Source of the DNA: Eubacteriales bacterium | Lineage (GTDB): Bacteria > Bacillota > Clostridia > Lachnospirales > Lachnospiraceae | Assembly (NCBI GenBank): GCA_030524175.1 | Contig: JAUNHC010000006.1 | Span: forward strand, 62,001 to 126,000 | DNA: 64,000 nucleotides | Direction of reading: 5' to 3' | Shown: positions 44,270 to 54,337 of the stretch, piece by piece | Numbering within the stretch: the first letter of the stretch is position 1 | Layout: each line of letters begins with the position of its first letter | The notes under the pieces: model-generated | Told to the model about the DNA's origin: nothing | The model's database searches: none | The model's input: the letters and a program-made list of their open reading frames with translations, nothing else | Program-made: the position numbers and the translations under genes

Positions 44270-45466
44270 TTATTCTCCCGGGCAATATCCTTTTCCCGCA
44301 AAGCTCTCCTGACATTTCCGCCCGAGATTTCTGGCATCGTTCAAAAACCGGTTTCCTGTGTGACCGTTTTCACATAATGACAGCTTTCCTTTTTTCCTCA
44401 CCTTTCCTCCGCATACCGCACAATGGCTGCTGATTCCCTCTGCTCCTGCTTCCAGCACCAGAATACCCTGACTCCATGCTTTGTACTGCAGATACCTTCG
44501 GATTCTTTGACTGAGAAACAACGGGGTAAAACTACCGGTGCGATACATTACCATCCTGGAGAAATCTATATCATAGTCAGGAACCACAATGATCCCTGCT
44601 TTTTCAACTGTGCAGAAATCTACAATTTCCCTGCTCACTTGGTGGGCATAATACTCTGACAAATGTTTCAGATGCATAAAATGCTTTTTTTCAGGCTGAA
44701 GAGAATTATCCTTTTCTGTATAGATCCGGGACTTTTTTATTTTTTCTAAAAGCTGTCTGCAATAATGGCGGTAAGCATCTCCGCCCCGGCAGGTGTGTAC
44801 AGCCTGCTGTCTTCCATTTTCATCAAGAACACAGCACATTGCAAAAATATCAGTATTAGTAAATCTTATACTGCAGATATTCTCCCCTGCTCTCATCCGC
44901 TCCTTAGCAGTACGTGAGTCCGGATTATCCTGTTTCACAGGAATATGCAGCATATACCATTTGTCCTGCCTCACAAGTGCAGGCGAAAGCAGATTACAGT
45001 GTTTCGGAAAATCACGGCCGGTAAGACGGCAGGGAACCCACTCCCATTTACATCCATTCCATAGCTTCAATGTGATTTCTGTATCTGAAAGTCCCCGGTA
45101 CATTCCTTTGAAAAAAGTGACCGATGCATCATGAATTATCGGGAATCCATTTGTACATCCTACAGAAACTGCTGACTTTACGGCTTCCGCAGCCTTATTT
45201 ATGGCCGAACGCCTGAAGTATACCGGAACCTTCTCATATGGAAGGGGATATTTGGGTATTCTTCCGTCTCTTCCCGGCACAGTAAGAATTTCCAGTTCCC
45301 TCTGAATCGTGTATATGCTCTTTGTCCAGAGCGCCTCCTCTTGTATAAGCAGTCTGTAATAAAAATCAAAAACATCCCTGTAGTACGATTCTGACCGCTC
45401 AAGCCACTGTTCCTTGGGACAAAAAAGTCTCATTTTCCAGGTTCGAATACTATATCCTGTTTTCAT
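44270..45466 (-). CDS. TnpB-family protein with substituted RuvC catalytic sites
   Basis: A 398-aa protein built like the Lachnospiraceae IS200/IS605 TnpB accessory proteins: N-terminal YSIRTWKMRLFCPKEQ and SYYRDVFDFYYRLL, beta region LKLWNGCKWEWVPCRLTG, RuvC-like C half, and a zinc ribbon (Cys349, Cys352, Cys365). By eye the catalytic Asp of RuvC-I falls on Arg201 (CSIRFTNTD), the Glu of RuvC-II on Pro296 (IIVVPDYD), and the Asp of RuvC-III on Phe374 (GNRFLNDARN). So it appears nuclease-dead, like TldR RNA-guided repressors. No tnpA or transposon ends are seen. The ATG 45466 follows AGGAATGAG; a -10-like TAGAAT lies at 45495-45490. The frame is intact, arguing for function. Confidence 0.8.
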   Translation of the reverse strand: MKTGYSIRTWKMRLFCPKEQWLERSESYYRDVFDFYYRLLIQEEALWTKSIYTIQRELEILTVPGRDGRIPKYPLPYEKVPVYFRRSAINKAAEAVKSAVSVGCTNGFPIIHDASVTFFKGMYRGLSDTEITLKLWNGCKWEWVPCRLTGRDFPKHCNLLSPALVRQDKWYMLHIPVKQDNPDSRTAKERMRAGENICSIRFTNTDIFAMCCVLDENGRQQAVHTCRGGDAYRHYCRQLLEKIKKSRIYTEKDNSLQPEKKHFMHLKHLSEYYAHQVSREIVDFCTVEKAGIIVVPDYDIDFSRMVMYRTGSFTPLFLSQRIRRYLQYKAWSQGILVLEAGAEGISSHCAVCGGKVRKKGKLSLCENGHTGNRFLNDARNLGRKCQESFAGKGYCPGE

Positions 45467-45788
45467 TTTCACTCATTCCTAATTGTCATATTCTATCAGT
45501 AATGGGATTTTTTACCGAAAACCAAGGAAACAAGCAGGATAAACACTGTTTGACCATTAACAAAACCATTTATATCGTGACATATAAAAAAGATTGGAAG
45601 CTGTAAGACACAAATAATAAAAGAAATAAAGGCTTAGAAGATGACAGCGTTCAGAACATTGACCATGATTCTGACCACTTATAGATTGTGGATAAAAAAC
45701 CTCGTGTAATATAAAAATCAAAAATACCTCCAAAAAAGGTGATTTAGACGGTAAATATGACAAATTTACAATAGACTGTCATTACGTG
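45467..45788. other. AT-rich region upstream of the TnpB-like gene
   Basis: About 320 bases without a supported gene. It must hold the promoter for the TnpB-like gene and perhaps the whole polysaccharide operon. A short inverted repeat (GTAAAT/ATTTAC near 45751-45769) is visible. Confidence 0.4.
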
Positions 45789-45817
45789 TTGACATTTTTC
45801 ATAATTCGCTGTAAACT
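45789..45817 (+). promoter_or_regulatory. Strong promoter pointing away from the polysaccharide operon
   Basis: TTGACA, exactly 17 bases, TAAACT. No open reading frame follows; a terminator comes 46 bases later. Confidence 0.75.
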
Positions 45818-45823
45818 AACACT

Positions 45824-45892
45824 GTCATATTGGAACGCACTAAAACAACAGAATTTTCTATTGTCGCAATACTGATATATTGCGACTTTTTT
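45824..45892 (+). ncRNA. Candidate ~70-nt small RNA
   Basis: Delimited by the promoter at 45789-45817 and an intrinsic terminator (GTCGCAATA / TATTGCGAC plus six T) at 45863-45892. The predicted transcript has no start codon with a ribosome site. It is encoded divergently from the TnpB-like gene. Function unknown; a regulator of the adjacent operon is possible. Confidence 0.55.
45863..45892 (+). terminator. Terminator of the candidate small RNA
   Basis: Nine-base-pair perfect stem, six-base loop, and TTTTTT on the plus strand. Confidence 0.9.
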
Positions 45893-45913
45893 CGTATAAA
45901 TTTAAAACAGCAT

Positions 45914-45954
45914 AAAAAATCCAGATTAAGTTCTACACCTAATCTGGATTTTTT
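45914..45954. terminator. Bidirectional terminator
   Basis: AAAAAATCCAGATTA pairs with TAATCTGGATTTTTT over an 11-base loop. It backs up the previous terminator and would also stop transcripts from the gene fragment on the other strand. Confidence 0.85.
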
Positions 45955-46032
45955 AATCCTATAAAACGAATATCTGCTGATACAGATATGACCAATCAGC
46001 AATGTGCACTGCATGCTTTCAAAATTATTTCT

Positions 46033-46362
46033 TTATACATAGGTAAGCCCTGTACTGCCGTTTCTCCATTTAATAGTAAAGTTCTTTTTCGCCAGAGATC
46101 CGCGGTTTCCCGGAGCGGTTGTGGTTTGCGTCATAGTAATCGTTACGGCTTTTGATTTGAGTGTCAGAACACCGGTACCTTGGTTGTTCCAGCTGTCTTT
46201 CCAGGTGAACTTGCAGGTATTTCCGTTAAGCTTTGCTGTAATGGGATAAGTCACGTAGATAGGCGAAGCATTCCGTCCGGTATATCCAATCTCAAATGTA
46301 ACAGAGTTTTTAGAACAAGATTCTATGACAGCGGCTTTACTAATCCCAATGTTTATGCTAAG
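46033..46362 (-). pseudogene. C-terminal remnant of a surface-type protein
   Basis: An open frame of 109 codons ends at 46033 but begins after an in-frame stop (46363-46365) without a suitable start. It reads as a compact beta domain: SVTFEIGYTGRNASPIYV, TYPITAKLNGNTCKFTW, KDSWNNQGTGVLTL, KNFTIKWRNGSTGL. This looks like the C-terminal domain of a secreted or lipoprotein gene whose front was lost. A 73-codon GTG-started version is contained in it, but it has no ribosome site. Confidence 0.6.
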
Positions 46363-46434
46363 CTACCTGTAAACAGATAAGTAACACTACCTACATGATT
46401 GAAACTGTATACGCATCTGAAAGGAGGTAAAATT

Positions 46435-48207
46435 ATGGGCATGTTTTTAAACAGTAGGATTCCTTTTGATTCATACAGAGCAACTGCCTCAGGCAGATAT
46501 TTTGTGGATAAAACTGATTTGATCAATGAACTAATTCCTGAACTTGGAATGGATGAACGCTTTTTCTGCATCACAAGGCCCCGCCGTTTTGGTAAGAGTG
46601 TCATGGCAAACATGGTTGCATCATTCTTTGGAAAAGCAGCTGATGCCAGTGATGTATTTGATAAACTTAAAATTGCCTCAACTAAAAGCTATCACGATCA
46701 TTTAAACCATCATGATGTATTATATATAGATTTTAGTGAAATACCAAGAGACTGTACGAATTACAAAGACTATATTGACCGCATTCAAAACGGAATAAAC
46801 AGTGATCTGGCTGACATTTATCCTGAATTAGACATTGATATATCAAATGCCACTTGGGATATCCTTACTAAAATTTATTTGAAGACAGACCACAGTTTTA
46901 TCTTTGTAATGGATGAATGGGATGCTGTTTTTCATATGCCTTTTCTTACAGAGAAGGATAAGGAGACATATCTGCTCTTTTTAAAGTCATTATTAAAAAG
47001 CAAAAGGTATGTTGAACTTGCATATATGACTGGTGTACTACCCATTGCCAAGTATTCTGATGGTTCAGAACTGAATATGTTTAAAGAATACAATATGGCA
47101 ACCCGGATTAAATTCAGTGAATATTTTGGTTTCCTGGATACAGAGGTTGACTGTTTGTATAATGTTTACCGGCAGACTACCCCAAATCCTCAGATCACTC
47201 GTGAAGATTTGCGTATCTGGTATGATGGCTATTTTACTAAAGCAGGTGACAGAATATATAATCCCCGCTCCATTGTATGCGCATTGACTGACAATGAATT
47301 GGCCAACTATTGGACAAGTTCGGGAACTTATGATTCTGTTTTCAGCTATATAAAAGATAATGTGGCGGAGGTACAGAATGATTTAGCTCTGCTTTTTGCC
47401 GGTGAGCCTATTTCCGCTGATATTCAAGAATATGCTGCAACTTCTATGGTTCTTGAAACCAAGGATGAGATTTACTCTGCAATGGTGGTTTATGGCCTTT
47501 TGACTTATAGAGATGGATATGTATCCATTCCTAATAAAGAACTTATGGACAGCTATGTAGCCATGATGAAAAAGGAAAAGTCACTAGTGCACTGACACAT
47601 TCATATTCAGCCTAACAGTGCTGCATATTTTGACATCCGCCGCGTTGTCGTCAGTCAGCGTAGCCACCGCTACGCTTCCTTCCTCCGCCTTGCGGACTGA
47701 CAAAATATGCAGCACTGTTAGGCTAAACATGAATGTGTCAGCACACTAGGTTATATTTATAATCTGGCAAGTGTTTCAAAAACTATGATGAAAGCCACCC
47801 TTGCCGGTGATACAAAGACAATGGCTGAAATCCTTAAGTTTGCACATGACACAGAATCTCCTATTTTTTCTTACAGCAGTGAGATTGAACTGGCTGCGGT
47901 TGTGAATCTTGTTTATCTGGCTGCAAGAGACACTTACCGGGTGGAACGTGAGGATAAAGCAGGGCAGGGATATGTAGACTTTATCTTCTATCCGGTACGT
48001 AAAGATGCAGATGCCCTGATTTTGGAATTAAAGACAGACAGTTCACCAACAGCAGCAATCCAGCAGATTAAAGATAAGAACTATGCACTACGGTTTAAAG
48101 GTAAGCTCGGAGAAAAGCCCAAATACACCGGAAGGATTCTGGCAGTAGGCATCAGTTATAACAAGAAGACAAAAGAGCATTTATGTAAAATTGAAGAATT
48201 GGAGTAA
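46435..48207 (+). pseudogene. AAA-ATPase/PDDEXK gene split by a palindromic insert
   Basis: N part (46435-47587): MGMFLNSRIPFDSYR, YFVDKTDLI, ITRPRRFGKSVMANM (ATP loop), FIFVMDEWDAVF (Walker B), as in the AAA-ATPase-like/DUF1703 family. C part (47750-48207): GYIYNLASVSKTMMKATLAGD, then a nuclease core GYVDFIFYP and ALILELKTD (D, ExK). Removing 47588-47743 plus one copy of the CACTAG duplication restores a continuous frame, KEKSLGYIYNL, typical of the family. With the insert, translation stops three codons in. AAAGGAGG precedes the ATG at 46435. The cell role of this abundant family is unclear; nucleic-acid processing is suspected. Confidence 0.9.
47588..47743. mobile_element. 156-bp palindromic MITE-like insert
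   Basis: Two ~50-base inverted arms (outer core CTGACACATTCAT; inner GCCTAACAGTGCTGCATATT) with about five mismatches flank a small central region that itself folds (GCGTAGC/GCTACGC). A 6-bp direct repeat CACTAG borders it at 47582-47587 and 47744-47749. No transposase is encoded, so it would move in trans or be a relic. Confidence 0.8.
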
Positions 48208-48239
48208 CTGTTCATGGTTCTGAACAGTTACGAATTGGA
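48196..48239. repeat. 28-bp palindrome between 8-bp direct repeats
   Basis: GTAACTGTTCA, six bases, and TGAACAGTTAC (48204-48231) sit precisely between two copies of GAATTGGA (48196-48203 and 48232-48239). The stop codon of the preceding gene lies in the left arm. The layout is that of a tiny insertion or an excision scar with target duplication, related in its ends to the element at 57229. Confidence 0.7.
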
Positions 48240-48280
48240 ATAATTTCACTGTCCTCTTACAAAAAATAGAGAAACACATA

Positions 48281-48314
48281 ATCAGGCCGCTGTCCCTTTT
48301 GACAGCGGCCTGAT
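48281..48314. terminator. Stem-loop after the dehydrogenase gene
   Basis: ATCAGGCCGCTGTC pairs perfectly with GACAGCGGCCTGAT over six bases, directly after the stop of the minus-strand dehydrogenase gene. T runs on either side are short. Confidence 0.8.
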
Positions 48315-48316
48315 CT

Positions 48317-49402
48317 TTAAAATTTAAATGCCACTTTTAAATCACCGTGTTTCCCGGACGCAAATTCAAATGCCTTCTCCCACTCCTCGATAGTAAACAT
48401 ACTGGTCACAACGCCATTTGTCTTTAATGTGCCTTTGATCATGTTTTCGATCACAAAGGGATATGCATAAGGACTTAAATGTGCCCCCAGGATATCCAGT
48501 TCCTTCCGGTCTCCGATAATTGACCAGTCGACTGTAGTTTCCTGTCCGAAAACGCTGAATTCTACAAAACGCCCGAGCTTACGTATCATCCCAAGTCCCT
48601 GGATAACACTTGAGGGGTGCCCTGTTGCTTCTATATATACATCACATCCATAACCGTCTGTAAGCTTCTTTATCTCTTCCTCCACATCACACCGGCCTGG
48701 ATTAAAGACTAAATCCGCTCCAAATTCTTTTGCTTTTTCCAACCGTTTGTCCTGCATATCCAGAGCAATCAGCAGTCTTGGATTTTTCATCCTGGCATAA
48801 GTGACCATTCCCAGTCCCAATGTACCTGCGCCGGAAATCACCACCACATCCTCATTTGTAATACTGCCCCTGTCAACTGCATGCTTCGAACAGCCGTAAG
48901 GCTCCACCAGCAAGGCCTGCTCAATGGTCATATCCTCCGGTACTCTGCTGATCACACAATTCTTAGGATAACGTACATACTCAGCCATACCGCCGTTAGT
49001 GTAGGACATAAAACCGAGCATATCATGGGGCTGGCACATCCAGTAATGCCCGTCCCTGCAATACCTGCATTTCCCGCAGGGAACAATCTGGTCTGCTATG
49101 ATCCGGTCTCCCAGTTTATAGCCTTCCACATTTTCCCCAAGCTCTACAATCCTGCCGAAAAACTCATGTCCCGGAATAAAGGGCGGCTTCACCCACGGGG
49201 GCTGGGTCTCATCTCCCCAAAACATAGCTGCTCCATGATTGCACTTTAAATCACCGGCACAAATACCACATGCCTCTGTCTTTATGATAATATCATCCGG
49301 GCCGCATACAGGACTTGGATATTCCGGTTCAAACCGGTAATCATCCTTTCCATATGCCACCAACGCTTTCATTGTTTTCGGTGTAGCACATTTTGAACTC
49401 AT
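48317..49402 (-). CDS. Zinc-dependent alcohol/polyol dehydrogenase
   Basis: A 361-aa medium-chain dehydrogenase: catalytic zinc site CGICAGDLK and PGHEFFGRIVELG, structural zinc loop CGKCRYCRDGHYWMC, and NAD fold SGAGTLGLGMVTYA. It resembles sorbitol/threonine/erythritol-type enzymes and would oxidise a polyol or reduce a sugar. It is the last gene of the arabinoside operon, 19 bases after a GH51 gene, so arabinose or arabitol is a sensible guess for its substrate. Confidence 0.85.
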   Translation of the reverse strand: MSSKCATPKTMKALVAYGKDDYRFEPEYPSPVCGPDDIIIKTEACGICAGDLKCNHGAAMFWGDETQPPWVKPPFIPGHEFFGRIVELGENVEGYKLGDRIIADQIVPCGKCRYCRDGHYWMCQPHDMLGFMSYTNGGMAEYVRYPKNCVISRVPEDMTIEQALLVEPYGCSKHAVDRGSITNEDVVVISGAGTLGLGMVTYARMKNPRLLIALDMQDKRLEKAKEFGADLVFNPGRCDVEEEIKKLTDGYGCDVYIEATGHPSSVIQGLGMIRKLGRFVEFSVFGQETTVDWSIIGDRKELDILGAHLSPYAYPFVIENMIKGTLKTNGVVTSMFTIEEWEKAFEFASGKHGDLKVAFKF

Positions 49403-49421
49403 GCTTCACATCCCCCTCTTC

Positions 49422-50957
<1,536 letters not shown>

Positions 50958-50960
50958 TCA

Positions 50961-52463
50961 TTATGCCTCTTCTACGCCAATCCAGATAATGTTTACCGAA
51001 TGAGGGCAAAGACTGACTTCCATTCCGGGCTGAAACATACCCAGGGATTTTTTCTCTATCTGTACAGCATCATGCCCTATGTCATTATAGGCTTCTGTGG
51101 TGTCTCCGCTGATATAATGTATTGTCACCGGGCCGCTTGCCTCAAAATCAAGCCTGAAGCTTCTCTCTTCAGAGCCATCCTTGTTTACCGCTGCAATCGC
51201 CATTCCTTTCTTATTGCTGAAAGCGGTGGCAGTCACATCCAGCAGCTCCACCTGGGTTTTCTGCTTTGAAACAGATTCCAATGATTTTACAGGACTGTCT
51301 TCTGTCCACGAATCCAGCACTACATCCCCCAGATAGTTCACATACAAATCAAAAACATGATAGGTACTGCGCAAAACGATTCCTTCATTATAAGTAAAGA
51401 TGCAGCCGCGTGTATTGACGATCGGGGCAAAGGCAGCCATCCCCACAACATTGCAGTTGCGGTTACACATATTTAAAAAGCAGGCTGTAAATACAGCGTC
51501 CGCCATGGTATAGCTGCTGTTATCATCGTTCCGGTCCCTTGGATAAAGGTATTCCTCCTTAGTCACCCCCTGCTTTACTGAATGAACCTTTGGATGATAC
51601 CATTGCCGGAGATTCCATTCATCAAAGGCAATTTTTATTTTTCCATCCAGTCCCATTGCCTGCAGCAGTCCGCTTACCTTTTTCACAGAATTATCTATTT
51701 CATTGGTGTACACCATACAGGCATCATAGTCTGCGAGATCATTTGTCTCATGGATAGGGTCCCAATACTCATGGATAGAAATCCAGTCTAAAAACTCTCC
51801 GCAGTTCTTAAGAAGATTCACGTTCCAGTCTATATCTGTCAGGGCAGCCGCTGACAGTTCTGTGCAAGGGTCTGCATGCTTCATCATTTTTGCCGCTTCT
51901 GCTGTCAGCCGGCCCCATTCATCCGGGGATTTCGCCCCGATTTCCCAGAAGCCGTAGTTTTCATTTCCTATACTCCAGTATTTAACCTTATGAGGTTCGT
52001 GATAACCATTGGCAATCCGCCACTTTGCGTAACGGCCTTCAGATTCCAGGTTGCAGTATTCCACCCAGTCACTCATTTCCTCCGCCGTTCCCGTCCCCGC
52101 ATTTGTACAGATATATGGCTGGCAGTTTATTTTCTTACACAGCTTTATGTACTCATCTGTGCCAAAAGCATTACTTTCTTCCACACGCCAAGCTTTATCA
52201 AACGTAGGGATGCGCTCGCTGCCCACTCCGTCCTTCCAATGATAAGAGGACACAAAACATCCGCCCGGCCAGCGCAGCACAGGAACCTTGATTTTTCTCA
52301 TTGCCTCAAGGACGTCTGTGCGCAGCCCGTCCTCATCTGAAAGAGGGTTTCCCGGATCATAGACGCCGCCGTATATCTGCCTGTGAAAATGTTCAATAAA
52401 ATGTCCGTATATCAATGGGCTTCTTCTCCCAAGCTCACGGTTTTTGTTTATGTATAATTTCAC
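50961..52463 (-). CDS. GH51 alpha-L-arabinofuranosidase (first)
   Basis: A 500-aa paralog of the following gene: PLIYGHFIEHFHRQIYGGVYD, VLRWPGGCFVSSYHWKDGVG, acid/base Glu in WSIGNENYGFW and nucleophile Glu in KIAFDEWNLRQWY. It lacks a signal peptide. Two GH51 enzymes in tandem probably split linkage or chain-length preferences on arabinan or arabinoxylan fragments. It starts 21 bases after the permease gene. Confidence 0.93.
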   Translation of the reverse strand: MKLYINKNRELGRRSPLIYGHFIEHFHRQIYGGVYDPGNPLSDEDGLRTDVLEAMRKIKVPVLRWPGGCFVSSYHWKDGVGSERIPTFDKAWRVEESNAFGTDEYIKLCKKINCQPYICTNAGTGTAEEMSDWVEYCNLESEGRYAKWRIANGYHEPHKVKYWSIGNENYGFWEIGAKSPDEWGRLTAEAAKMMKHADPCTELSAAALTDIDWNVNLLKNCGEFLDWISIHEYWDPIHETNDLADYDACMVYTNEIDNSVKKVSGLLQAMGLDGKIKIAFDEWNLRQWYHPKVHSVKQGVTKEEYLYPRDRNDDNSSYTMADAVFTACFLNMCNRNCNVVGMAAFAPIVNTRGCIFTYNEGIVLRSTYHVFDLYVNYLGDVVLDSWTEDSPVKSLESVSKQKTQVELLDVTATAFSNKKGMAIAAVNKDGSEERSFRLDFEASGPVTIHYISGDTTEAYNDIGHDAVQIEKKSLGMFQPGMEVSLCPHSVNIIWIGVEEA

Positions 52464-52484
52464 CCTTCCGCTCTCCTTTCTTTA

Positions 52485-53318
52485 TCATCCTTTCACTCCT
52501 CCGGCTGTCATACCTTCAATGAAGTAACGCTGGAAGCATATAAAAAGAATCAATATGGGAACAATGGCAAAACAGGATCCTGAAATTAAAAGATCGTAAT
52601 TATTTCCATATGGCGAAAGAAGACTCTGAAGTCCTACCGGCAGGGTGATTTTATCAATAGAATTTGTCACCACCATCGGCCAAAGGAAATTGTTCCAGCT
52701 TGCCATGCCCTGATAAATTCCCATGGCTGCAAAAGCAGGCTTCATCAGCGGAATCATGATCCGGATGAAAATACCATACTCTGAGCACCCGTCCACCCTG
52801 GCTGCATCCAGGAAGTCCTTTGGAATACCGGACAGATATTGTCTGAAAAAGAAAATCAGCATGGGGATTACAATATACGGCAGAATAATACCCCACATAG
52901 TGTTCATAAGCCCCATCTTGATAATAAGCCTGTATAACGGCAGCAGAATTACCTCTGTAGGGATCATCATTACAAGAAGGACGTTCATAAACAGGATACT
53001 CTTCCCTTTAAATTCATACATGGCAAATCCATATCCTACACATGCGCTGAAAAATAAGGCTAATGCCACCTGCACCACTGTAATGATAAGACTGTTTTTA
53101 TACCATGTAAAATAAGCATTCTGTCCGCTGAACAACATCCTGTATTCATCCAGATTAATGTTTTTCCAGTCTATATTAAAATTCAGCCCGCTCCTCATCA
53201 GTTCTGTTCCTGGCCGCAGAGAGGAGACAGCCAGCAGCACTAAGGGAAGCAAGGTGACCGCCGCTACAATTACAAAGAAAATAACCAGAAAGACAGTAGC
53301 TCCTTTTGATTTTTTCAT
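52485..53318 (-). CDS. Sugar ABC transporter permease (MalG type)
   Basis: A 277-aa protein with six membrane helices and the EAA loop DAARVDGCSEYGIFIRIMIPLMKP. It forms half of the channel of a carbohydrate importer together with the preceding permease (two bases apart). Like other oligosaccharide importers of this type it lacks its own ATPase gene, so a shared MsmK-like ATPase is expected elsewhere. Confidence 0.92.
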   Translation of the reverse strand: MKKSKGATVFLVIFFVIVAAVTLLPLVLLAVSSLRPGTELMRSGLNFNIDWKNINLDEYRMLFSGQNAYFTWYKNSLIITVVQVALALFFSACVGYGFAMYEFKGKSILFMNVLLVMMIPTEVILLPLYRLIIKMGLMNTMWGIILPYIVIPMLIFFFRQYLSGIPKDFLDAARVDGCSEYGIFIRIMIPLMKPAFAAMGIYQGMASWNNFLWPMVVTNSIDKITLPVGLQSLLSPYGNNYDLLISGSCFAIVPILILFICFQRYFIEGMTAGGVKG

Positions 53319-53320
53319 TG

Positions 53321-54223
53321 CTATTTCTCCTTTCTAAAAAATCCATTGACAAAAAGCTGAACCACATTCACCACCAATACGATCAACAGGAAGATCACAC
53401 CGATCGCACTAGCGATTCCGATATTATTCTGCTCAAAGCCCATCCGGTAAAGCATACCTACCAGAGTGGTACCTACATTGTTGGGTGATTTATTTCCGTT
53501 AAACAGCATATAGGATTCAGAGAACATTGCCATACCGCCGAAAATAGAAATGGTCAATACATATACGGTAGTCGGTTTGATCAACGGAATTGTTATATAC
53601 CTGAATTTCTGCATCATAGTTGCGCCGTCGATAGATGCCGACTCATACAAATCCTCAGGTATCTGCTGCAGGCCGGACAGATAATACATCATATTCACAC
53701 CTGTCCAACGCCAGAGACACAGCATAAACAGGGCTGCCCATACAGTTACGGGATTTCTCAGCCATATGAAAGGGCCTTTCCCCCAAAGTGAAATCAATTC
53801 ATTCATAAAGGAGCCTTCAAGTTCCCCGAACATCAGCCGGAAAACCACACCGGATACTACAACAGAGGTGAGGGCCGGAATGAAGAGAATACTGCGGAAG
53901 GCCGCTCTTCCTTTCATATTTCTGCTGTTCAGCATTGCAGCCATGATAAGCGGTATCGGTATCATCAGCGCACAGGAAACAACTGTGTAAAAAATACTGT
54001 TCTTCAGACTTTTTATAAAAACAGCATTATTAAGAATCTTATAGTTATCCATGCCTATAAAAACGGCACTTCCTCCTGCCACCTTCTGAAAACTCATAAT
54101 CACCATACTCACAATGGAATAAGCAAAAAACACAAGAAAGGTTACGAGGAAAGGCGCAATAAAAACATAGGGAGCCGCCTTCTTGGAATAGAGAAATTTG
54201 TCTAAAAATGATTTTTTCTTCAT
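53321..54223 (-). CDS. Sugar ABC transporter permease (MalF type)
   Basis: A 300-aa protein with six helices and the EAA loop ESASIDGATMMQKFRYITIPLIKP. It pairs with the MalG-type permease downstream to import arabino-oligosaccharides, by context. A stem-loop separates it from the binding-protein gene. Confidence 0.92.
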   Translation of the reverse strand: MKKKSFLDKFLYSKKAAPYVFIAPFLVTFLVFFAYSIVSMVIMSFQKVAGGSAVFIGMDNYKILNNAVFIKSLKNSIFYTVVSCALMIPIPLIMAAMLNSRNMKGRAAFRSILFIPALTSVVVSGVVFRLMFGELEGSFMNELISLWGKGPFIWLRNPVTVWAALFMLCLWRWTGVNMMYYLSGLQQIPEDLYESASIDGATMMQKFRYITIPLIKPTTVYVLTISIFGGMAMFSESYMLFNGNKSPNNVGTTLVGMLYRMGFEQNNIGIASAIGVIFLLIVLVVNVVQLFVNGFFRKEK

Positions 54224-54283
54224 GATGCCCTCCTTACCAACATTCTGTTAACCCCAAAACGGACAAATCCGCTTCTTATCATA

Positions 54284-54326
54284 AAAGAGGGGCGGCGCCT
54301 GTGGTGATTCCGCGCCGCCCCTCTTT
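54284..54326 (-). terminator. Attenuating stem-loop after the binding-protein gene
   Basis: AAAGAGGGGCGGCGC pairs perfectly with GCGCCGCCCCTCTTT. It lies between the binding-protein gene and the permeases, so it should lower downstream expression relative to the binding protein. Confidence 0.85.
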
Positions 54327-54337
54327 AAATACGATAT

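Noticed and set aside
44270-45466. Reading the TnpB-like gene as an active transposon nuclease
   Set aside because: All three catalytic positions look substituted, and no tnpA or element ends flank it.
46033-46254. Intact 73-codon gene
   Set aside because: The similarity-bearing frame runs further upstream to a stop without a start, so it is a fragment.
47588-47743. Insert as a simple terminator of the AAA gene
   Set aside because: The arms are far longer than a terminator, it has a flanking duplication, and the gene continues in frame after it.
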